A stretch of DNA of 11,696 nt from Verrucomicrobia bacterium UBA1211 (lineage in GTDB: Bacteria > Verrucomicrobiota > Kiritimatiellia > RFP12 > UBA1067). Shown piece by piece: positions 6,327-11,696 of the stretch. Positions within the stretch are counted from its first letter, which is position 1; each line of letters starts with the position of its first letter. A program made the translations under genes and the position numbers. The notes below the pieces were generated by a model. The model did no database searches, was not told where the DNA came from, and saw only the letters and a program-made list of their open reading frames with translations. The stretch is from positions 1 to 11,696 of the forward strand of contig DBXN01000034.1 of assembly GCA_002309585.1 (NCBI GenBank), given 5' to 3'.

Positions 6327-7161
6327 CGCGATCGCCATCTGTGAGACCTGCCCGCGCCACTGCCGTCTGACGGAAGGGGCGTTCGGCGCGTGTCGCGCGC
6401 GCCACGCCCAAGGGGGACGGGTCGTCTGCGCGAATTACGGCCGGATCACCTCCCTCGCGCTGGATCCCATCGAGAAGAAGCCGCTGGCCTTCTTCCATCC
6501 CGGCCGCCCCATCCTCTCCGTCGGAAGCTACGGATGCAACCTCCGCTGTCCCTTCTGCCAGAATGACGGCATCTCGCAGCGCGGCGGCGATGATGTCGCG
6601 ACGGAATCCGCGACGCCCGCCGCCCTCGCCGAGATCGCCGGGCGGCTGGCGCGGGAACGCGGGAATCTCGGTCTGGCCTACACCTACAACGAGCCGCTTG
6701 TCGGATGGGAGTTTGTCCGGGACTGCGCGCGGGAGATCCGCGCGCGCGGATTGCTCAACGTCATCGTCTCGAACGGCTGCGTGAAGGCGGAGATGATCGA
6801 CTCCCTCGCGCCGCTGCTGGATGCCGCCAACATCGACCTCAAGGGCCCCTCCCAAGCCTACTACGATTGGGTGGGCGGGGATTTCCAGGCCGTCTGCCGC
6901 ACCATCGCCACGCTCCATTCGGCGGGTTGCCACGTAGAGGTGACTACGCTGATCGTCCCGGGCCGCAACGACGCCGATGCCGACATCGCCGCCATCGCCT
7001 CCTTCATCGCCTCCGTCTCGCCGGAGATCCCGCTGCATATCACCCGCTTCTTCCCGCGTTTCCGGCTCTTGGACGCGCCCCCCACGCCCATCGCGACCCT
7101 CCGCCGCCTGGCCGAGACCGCCCGCACGCGCCTCTCCCGCGTTTTAATCGGAAACTGCTGA
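6319..7161 (+). CDS. amrS: AmmeMemoRadiSam system radical SAM enzyme (AmrS)
   Basis: The 280-residue protein carries the radical SAM cluster motif CNLRCPFC (C73, C77, C80) in the context SYGCNLRCPFCQN, so it should bind a 4Fe-4S cluster and cleave S-adenosylmethionine. An N-terminal cysteine group, C8-x2-C11-x3-C15-x9-C25, is typical of this family and of pyruvate-formate-lyase-activating-enzyme relatives. Other family landmarks are DPIEKKPL (49-56), YTYNEP (121-126), NIDLKG (171-176) and HITRFFP (240-246). ATG 6319 is chosen because AGGCGGA (6304-6310) is well placed; ATG 6310 would add three residues. The start overlaps the MEMO-AMMECR1 stop as ATGAGTGA, indicating coupling. The C-terminus is short: family members I recall continue after the VGN segment with a tail containing a CPxCG-like cysteine pair, but here the protein stops at VLIGNC. 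The reaction and substrate are unknown. Confidence 0.92.
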   Translation: MSDAIAICETCPRHCRLTEGAFGACRARHAQGGRVVCANYGRITSLALDPIEKKPLAFFHPGRPILSVGSYGCNLRCPFCQNDGISQRGGDDVATESATPAALAEIAGRLARERGNLGLAYTYNEPLVGWEFVRDCAREIRARGLLNVIVSNGCVKAEMIDSLAPLLDAANIDLKGPSQAYYDWVGGDFQAVCRTIATLHSAGCHVEVTTLIVPGRNDADADIAAIASFIASVSPEIPLHITRFFPRFRLLDAPPTPIATLRRLAETARTRLSRVLIGNC

Positions 7162-7291
7162 AGGTTGCGTATGCGCACAGCAGGAGGCTTTTCGTTACGA
7201 TCGCTTGGAGGCGCGGCAGTGGGGTCGTTGAACACCCCCTCAAGGTTCTTCCACTCAACCGATCGGCAAAACCGTCTCATAAAACAAACGC

Positions 7292-7321
7292 GTGACACGG
7301 CTTTCGTGGATTTGTTACACT
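7292..7321 (+). promoter_or_regulatory. Candidate promoter of the secreted-protein gene
   Basis: GTGACA (7292-7297, five of six matches to TTGACA) and TACACT (7316-7321, four of six matches to TATAAT) are separated by 18 bases. Transcription would begin near 7328 and give an unusually long leader of about 180 bases that includes both hairpins described below. The -10 area also lies in a small dyad, TTACAC (7315-7320) with GTGTGA (7331-7336), matching except for one G-T pair. Confidence 0.4.
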
Positions 7322-7366
7322 ATGGGCACTGTGTGATTGGAAGAAGTCTCCGCCCGTCGGATACAG

Positions 7367-7404
7367 TCGGGGCGACGGTGCACCGCCGTCGCGAACCGTC
7401 CCGA
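7367..7404 (+). promoter_or_regulatory. Leader stem-loop 1 (GCGACGG/CCGTCGC with outer TCGGG/CCCGA)
   Basis: The inner stem GCGACGG (7372-7378) pairs perfectly with CCGTCGC (7386-7392) around a 7-base loop. The outer stem TCGGG (7367-7371) pairs with CCCGA (7400-7404), leaving a 7-base one-sided bulge at 7393-7399. A bulged, two-part helix of this sort is more elaborate than a simple terminator, and no T-run follows. A regulatory role is inferred. Confidence 0.4.
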
Positions 7405-7434
7405 TGCGGATGGGGATTGCGTTTGAGAGTTTTC

Positions 7435-7475
7435 TGCCGTCGGGATCTTCGCGAACGTCGCGTCCCGTTACGGCA
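7435..7475 (+). promoter_or_regulatory. Leader stem-loop 2 near the ribosome binding site
   Basis: Three stacked helices can form: TGCCGT (7435-7440) with ACGGCA (7470-7475), CGGGA (7441-7445) with TCCCG (7463-7467) and CGCG (7450-7453) with CGCG (7459-7462). They are separated by a TCTT bulge (7446-7449) on the left and a TT bulge (7468-7469) on the right, around the 5-base loop AACGT. The hairpin ends about 25 bases before the AAGAGG ribosome binding site at 7500. It is not followed by a T-run, so control of translation or mRNA stability is likelier than termination, if it is functional. Confidence 0.4.
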
Positions 7476-7511
7476 TAGCGTTGGGTAAGTTATTTGGCAA
7501 AGAGGATCATG

Positions 7512-10500
7512 ATGAAAAAATTCGTGTTGGCAGTATCGGCCCTTTTCATGGGCATCGTCCCCTTCTGTTTTGCTGATGTGACGCTCGAATCGGGCGAGAC
7601 CCTGACGTTGAGCGTGAGCGGCGTATCTGCCGAGAATGTCAGCGGCAGCGTCATCACCGCAAAGGCCGGTTCAACCATCAAACTGCTTCCACCGGAGGGC
7701 GAGGCGGGTGAACCGGGTTTTTGCCGATATGAGAACCCCGTCTACCCGGCTTGGCCCGGTGTCGGCGGACGGATCAGCGCGATCGCGGTCTCAAACTATC
7801 TCGGCGTGGCGACCGACATCTGGCCGGCGAACGAGCGCGTCTCGACCAACCGGATCGTCTGCGTCTTCTCCGCGACTTGGGCCATTCCCTCCGATGCGGT
7901 CTACAGCTTCTATGAGGACATCGACGATGCCGCCCTGATCGCGATCGACGGCAAGATCATCCTCTCAAACACCGCCTCCGGCACGGCCACCTGCGTGCGG
8001 GACATCGCCCTGACGGCGGGTGACCATGTGCTGATGATCGCCCTCGCGAACGGCGGTAGCGGCAGCAACCCCTTCGGCGCGAACCAGATCGCTTACGCGC
8101 CGGCCCTCTGCTACAGTGCGACCAACGCCGCGATCACCCGGGAGGACAAAGGCGACGCCCAGCCTTTCACCGATCCCGGCGACGGATCGATCTTCCGTTC
8201 CGCCCTCTTTAACCCGCTTGAATTCCGGCTGAACGCCAACCTGTTGCTGGACGGCGGCGAGGTGACGCTCGACTGCACGGCGCTGAACGGCACCATCATC
8301 CCCCACCTTTACGGAGGCCTGCTCGCGCAGAACGGCGGCTCGCTCACCGTGGCCGGAAGCGACCGGCTCGATTTCGGCGGGATCCCCATCTCCGTCCATT
8401 TCCCGATCTTCGACGCGCCAGTCCGTTTCGCGGAAAGCGGTACCCTGCACTTCAACGGCTTCGCCACGCTCCCGACCACGCCCGCCATCCCTTACGTGAT
8501 CGAGCCTGATTCGGATCTCGCGCTGTGGGGCACCGACACCCTGGGGTCGGGCGACATCACCCTCGCGACCCATGACCTCACCCTCCTCAACGGAACGGCG
8601 GTCAACCCGGACGCCACCATCACCATCGCGAACGGACGCAAACTGACGGTGAAGTTCTGCTCCCGCAGCACGAACCTTTGGAACACGTGGAGCGGCATGA
8701 ACGGGGTTCTGGACAACAACATCGTCCTGGACGGCGAGAACGCCTTGCTCCATATCAAGGCGAACAAGGCGATCGAACTCACCGGCGCGATCACCGGGAC
8801 CGGCAATGTACGTGTCACCGACCAAGGGTCCGCTAATTTTCCCTGTGTCTTTTCGGGAACGCTTGACTACGCGGGATCGCTCACCATCACCGACAGCGCG
8901 TTTGTGAGGATCAACGCGGAACAGCTGCCGAATCCCGTCACCCTCGAAGGTTCCGCCAACATCTCGTTCACGCCGGCGGCAGTGACGATCGATCAGGTGA
9001 CCGGACGATCCACCAACACCCGTTTGCGTGTCGCGGCGGACCAGACCCTTTCGGTCGGAACCCTCTCCGGCGCGATCGGCACCGTCGGGACGGACGATGA
9101 GACTTCCAAGCTCGTCGTTGACACCGTCAGCGACAACGCCTCGATCCTCATTTACCAGCACTCCGATCTCGCCATCGACACACTCGGAACGAATGTGGCG
9201 ATCCACTGCTCCTCGACGGCCGGAGCGGATGTCTCATTTGACATCAGCCTCGCCCACCCGGAGTGTCCGGCGGCGCGGCTGACGGTCGATAAAGGGTTGA
9301 CCGCCAACTTCAAGGGTGACGCGCTCACCATCACCGGCGAGGGAACCACGCGCATCGTCGGGACGACCCACCTGTATACGATCACCCCCACATCGGACGT
9401 GATCGTCGCCCCGGGCGGGCGGCTGGAGTTCGGCAATAAGGCGATTTTGGAGACGGCGCTGGGCGAGCTGCCGGCGCTCTGGTTGGATCCGTCCGAGGCA
9501 GGCACCCTCCAGCAATACAACTACAATGACTACTACGCCACGTCGACCAACGGGATCATGGTCCGGCGGTGGAACGACTGCCGTCCCGGCCACACCGGCC
9601 TTTACGCGCTACAACCGCGCGGAGAGGGATACCTTCGTGTCTATCCCTACTCGATCACCAACGCCCTCAACGGCCGGACGGTGATCTCCTTCGGCAAGCA
9701 GGGCGGATCCATCCCGGCGAGTGACGGACACGTCAGCGGAACTGGCGTACCCGATTCAGGCGCCAACCAGACCGAGACACGCCGGATCATCTTCAACAAG
9801 CCGATCACGGCCGAGACGGCGGTCATGGTCTTCGGAAGCCAGTTCGGCGGCGGCTACAGCGTTCTCGGCGGATACACCATCTCCAATGAGGGCAAGGATG
9901 TGCGTGGCGACGAGGCACCGTGGGCGAACGGTACCACGCGCGGCGTCCTGAAGCGCGCGAACGGAAATGTCAACGACCCCTCAACCCCGATCCTCGGGAC
10001 CGCCCGCCCGGTCTGGCTGGACGGCCAGTCGGTCAACCCGACCGCCACGGGCTTCAGCGGAGATTATCAGGTTCTCTCGCTGGATGCCGGAAAGACCGAT
10101 GTCCGTTCGCTCGGCTGGTTTGACGCGGTCGAAAACAGCGGCGGTCAGATCTACGGCGAAGTGCTGATCTACACCAACACCCTCACCCATGTGCAGCGGA
10201 GCGCGGTGGAGGCCTATCTGGCCGTCAAATGGGCGATTCCGGGTTATCCGGCCACACCCCATTCGCTGCAGGTCGAAGAAGGCGGAACCGTCGTCTATGC
10301 GGGCGGGGATGTCGCCGCGTCCGGCAAAGGGACGGTGGAAGTTTCGGACCAGTCGCGGATCGGATCCGGCATCTTCACCGGGACGGTCGCGCTTCAGGAG
10401 GGGAGCCGCCTGGACATCTCCGCACTCCCGCTGATCCCGACGGAAGAGGTTGTGAAGGAGGATTCCCGCATCGGCTGGTTCGATCCCGACTGCGAGGAGG

Positions 10501-11600
10501 ACATCACCTTCGGGGACGATCCGGCGAGCGATTGCATCTGGGGACTCTTTGACCATGGAAAGAAGGAGATCGCCGACTCCCTCTATCTGCACGGCACCTT
10601 CACCACCGGTGCCACCGGTGACCGCCGCCCGCACCGCATTCCCGCCGCGCACGGGAACGGCCCGGTCCGCGGCTGGCTGGATTACAGCGAAACCACCCAG
10701 AACGGCGGCAACACGCTGCGGTTCAAGACCGACCATTCGCTCCTGACCCAGGCTAACTTCACCCACGTGCAGAAGCAGGTCAAGACGGGATTCGTCGTTT
10801 TGGACACCGTCCGCGGTGGCGGCGTGCCGGTGATCGACACGGTGTCCGGCACGGTGATCAAGACCCGGCAAGGCACCAACGTGAACGCGCCGATCTGGCC
10901 AAGCGGCACAACGGCCTCCCTGACGAACGGCAACACCTATCTGGACGGTGTCAAGGTGAACGGCAGGGTCAGCGGTTATTCGGGCCGCCCGGAAGTACTC
11001 TCCTTCACAACCGACGGCACTGACGTACCGATCGCCTACCTCGGATACTACCAGAGCGCGGGATCTGAAAAGAGCTGTGAGTTCATCGGCGAATCGCTCT
11101 TCTACGGGACGGTACTGGACGACGCCGCGCGTGCCGACATCGAGGCCTATCTGATGGGCAAGTGGCTCGGTGTCTGCCGAGCCGGCTACACCGATTTCCG
11201 GCAAGCGACCGTCACGGGATCCGGCACGCTCGCCGCGAAGGATCTGGCGACCCTCCCCTCCTTCGACGCGGACTTCAGCGGAACGCTTGAGCTTTCCACG
11301 GATCAACTCGCGTTCCATATCGACGCGACACCGGCCGTGACGGACACGCTCACGCTGCCCGCCTCGGCGACACTGATGATTCCCGAAAGCGGAACTCTGA
11401 GCGTCACTTTTGCCGCGAAACCGGCACCGGGCACCTACCCGCTGATCGTCGGCGGGAACCTAACCGACGAGACGCTTCGCGGATGGACACTCACCGTCAT
11501 ATCCGCCGAGCAGAACGCCGGGAAATGCGTCCTTGAACGAACCGCGCGTGGGCTGAATCTGAACGTGATCCCGTCGGGTACCCTCCTGATCCTCAAGTGA
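7512..11600 (+). CDS. Large secreted protein with PA14-like and two LamG-like modules (autotransporter-passenger-like)
   Basis: The 1362-residue product begins with a clear signal peptide (KK charge, hydrophobic core VLAVSALFMGIVPF, likely cleavage after A21 before DVTLES). Residues about 73-193 resemble a PA14/GLEYA-type beta module (FYEDIDDAALIAIDGKI). Residues about 235-650 are rich in short beta-strand units (for example SGSVI, GGEVTL, GGSLTV, SGTLHF) like passenger regions with autotransporter-associated repeats. Two LamG-like modules follow: about 655-910, opening with W657-LDP and closing with VEAYLAVKW, and about 985-1222, opening with W989-FDP and closing with IEAYLMGKW. The protein ends in beta-strand sequence with no visible membrane-anchor helix, PEP-CTERM, LPXTG or outer-membrane beta-barrel. 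ATG 7512 is chosen for its 6-base spacing from AAGAGG; ATG 7509 is in frame and nearly equivalent. It is probably an exported surface or extracellular protein, perhaps sugar- or host-binding; no catalytic site was recognised. Confidence 0.88.
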   Translation: MKKFVLAVSALFMGIVPFCFADVTLESGETLTLSVSGVSAENVSGSVITAKAGSTIKLLPPEGEAGEPGFCRYENPVYPAWPGVGGRISAIAVSNYLGVATDIWPANERVSTNRIVCVFSATWAIPSDAVYSFYEDIDDAALIAIDGKIILSNTASGTATCVRDIALTAGDHVLMIALANGGSGSNPFGANQIAYAPALCYSATNAAITREDKGDAQPFTDPGDGSIFRSALFNPLEFRLNANLLLDGGEVTLDCTALNGTIIPHLYGGLLAQNGGSLTVAGSDRLDFGGIPISVHFPIFDAPVRFAESGTLHFNGFATLPTTPAIPYVIEPDSDLALWGTDTLGSGDITLATHDLTLLNGTAVNPDATITIANGRKLTVKFCSRSTNLWNTWSGMNGVLDNNIVLDGENALLHIKANKAIELTGAITGTGNVRVTDQGSANFPCVFSGTLDYAGSLTITDSAFVRINAEQLPNPVTLEGSANISFTPAAVTIDQVTGRSTNTRLRVAADQTLSVGTLSGAIGTVGTDDETSKLVVDTVSDNASILIYQHSDLAIDTLGTNVAIHCSSTAGADVSFDISLAHPECPAARLTVDKGLTANFKGDALTITGEGTTRIVGTTHLYTITPTSDVIVAPGGRLEFGNKAILETALGELPALWLDPSEAGTLQQYNYNDYYATSTNGIMVRRWNDCRPGHTGLYALQPRGEGYLRVYPYSITNALNGRTVISFGKQGGSIPASDGHVSGTGVPDSGANQTETRRIIFNKPITAETAVMVFGSQFGGGYSVLGGYTISNEGKDVRGDEAPWANGTTRGVLKRANGNVNDPSTPILGTARPVWLDGQSVNPTATGFSGDYQVLSLDAGKTDVRSLGWFDAVENSGGQIYGEVLIYTNTLTHVQRSAVEAYLAVKWAIPGYPATPHSLQVEEGGTVVYAGGDVAASGKGTVEVSDQSRIGSGIFTGTVALQEGSRLDISALPLIPTEEVVKEDSRIGWFDPDCEEDITFGDDPASDCIWGLFDHGKKEIADSLYLHGTFTTGATGDRRPHRIPAAHGNGPVRGWLDYSETTQNGGNTLRFKTDHSLLTQANFTHVQKQVKTGFVVLDTVRGGGVPVIDTVSGTVIKTRQGTNVNAPIWPSGTTASLTNGNTYLDGVKVNGRVSGYSGRPEVLSFTTDGTDVPIAYLGYYQSAGSEKSCEFIGESLFYGTVLDDAARADIEAYLMGKWLGVCRAGYTDFRQATVTGSGTLAAKDLATLPSFDADFSGTLELSTDQLAFHIDATPAVTDTLTLPASATLMIPESGTLSVTFAAKPAPGTYPLIVGGNLTDETLRGWTLTVISAEQNAGKCVLERTARGLNLNVIPSGTLLILK

Positions 11601-11620
11601 TACGGATAGCGGCACACGGA

Positions 11621-11638
11621 TGAAGTTTTTTTACTTCA
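11621..11638. terminator. Short hairpin TGAAGT-T6-ACTTCA after the secreted-protein gene
   Basis: TGAAGT (11621-11626) and ACTTCA (11633-11638) can pair around a loop made only of T residues, 20 bases after the stop codon. The stem is A/T-rich and the T-run is in the loop rather than after the stem, so on its own it is a weak terminator. Confidence 0.3.
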
Positions 11639-11663
11639 CTCAGGCGATCCTTCAGTTGGCATT

Positions 11664-11689
11664 GGCGGCCTTTCTTTCCTTAGGCCGCC
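11664..11689. terminator. GC-rich hairpin GGCGGCCT/AGGCCGCC, likely terminator
   Basis: A perfect 8-base stem (11664-11671 with 11682-11689) closes a 10-base pyrimidine-rich loop, and AT/AT pairs outside one mismatch could extend it. It lies 63 bases after the stop of the secreted-protein gene. The window ends 7 bases later, so a following T-run cannot be seen. It could be the terminator for this gene, a bidirectional terminator, or a dispersed hairpin repeat. Confidence 0.45.
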
Positions 11690-11696
11690 CATGCCT

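Larger units (their letters stand above)
7162..7511 (+). other. Non-coding spacer and leader of the secreted-protein gene
   Basis: This 350-base stretch has no convincing gene. The part at 7162-7290 shows no clear terminator for the radical SAM operon, only a weak hairpin with arms TGCG/CGCA near 7165-7176. From 7292 it contains a candidate promoter, two strong hairpins (7367-7404 and 7435-7475) and the AAGAGG ribosome binding site (7500-7505). A 300-base reading frame crosses it but is arginine-rich and without recognisable motifs, so it is not called. Confidence 0.65.

Noticed and set aside
7171..7488. Possible small protein between the radical SAM gene and the secreted-protein gene
   Set aside because: A GAAGG precedes the ATG at 7171 by chance, but the product is arginine-rich with no motif. 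The frame also crosses the candidate promoter and both leader hairpins.
7965..9206. Long - strand frame inside the secreted-protein gene, and a similar one at 9981-11318
   Set aside because: Both are antisense shadows of a gene with a signal peptide and recognisable modules. Their translations are low-complexity and charged, with no ribosome binding site that stands out.
1..11696. CRISPR array, transposase, phage or toxin-antitoxin defence module
   Set aside because: No regularly spaced repeats, integrase or transposase motifs, or toxin-antitoxin pairs were seen on either strand. The XRE protein has a cupin domain and an enzyme partner instead of a toxin partner.

Overview
The window is GC-rich (roughly 60% or more by eye) bacterial DNA, and all confident genes lie on the + strand. 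The best taxonomic clue is the large secreted protein at the right end. It combines a signal peptide, a PA14-like module, beta-strand-rich passenger sequence and two LamG-like modules, each opening with a W-(L/F)-D-P motif and closing with an EAYL..KW motif. I know this build mainly from Kiritimatiellota/Lentisphaerota/Verrucomicrobiota (PVC) genomes, so I infer an anaerobic Kiritimatiellae-like bacterium. No rRNA, tRNA, CRISPR array or insertion sequence was found.

Layout. (1) 1-383 is non-coding, with a nested inverted repeat near 121-188, a direct repeat CCCGTGAC, a candidate promoter (281-309) and a palindrome just before the first gene. (2) 384-4736 is a tight three-gene operon: an XRE-cupin regulator, a medium-chain/acetyl-type acyl-CoA synthetase, and a membrane-anchored spermidine synthase-like protein. 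Gaps are 30 and 3 nt. (3) 4737-4886 is a short spacer with an inverted repeat and a good sigma70-like promoter. (4) 4887-7161 is a two-gene operon holding a complete AmmeMemoRadiSam set: a MEMO1-AMMECR1 fusion, then the radical SAM enzyme, overlapping by 8 nt. (5) 7162-7511 is a non-coding leader with a candidate promoter and two strong hairpins that share alternative pairing partners. (6) 7512-11600 encodes the 1362-residue secreted protein. (7) 11601-11696 holds two hairpins, probably the terminator zone.

How the genes may work together. The XRE-cupin protein probably senses a small ligand and controls the acyl-CoA synthetase with which it is co-transcribed. The membrane aminopropyltransferase-like protein is likely co-expressed, but its substrate is unknown. 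The AmmeMemoRadiSam pair is a conserved system whose three parts are homologous to human MEMO1, human AMMECR1 and a bacterial radical SAM enzyme. Its chemistry was unresolved to my knowledge, and it is the strongest lead here for an under-described system. The secreted protein appears to be separately regulated, possibly through its structured 5' leader. All functional statements come from reading motifs, without database searches.
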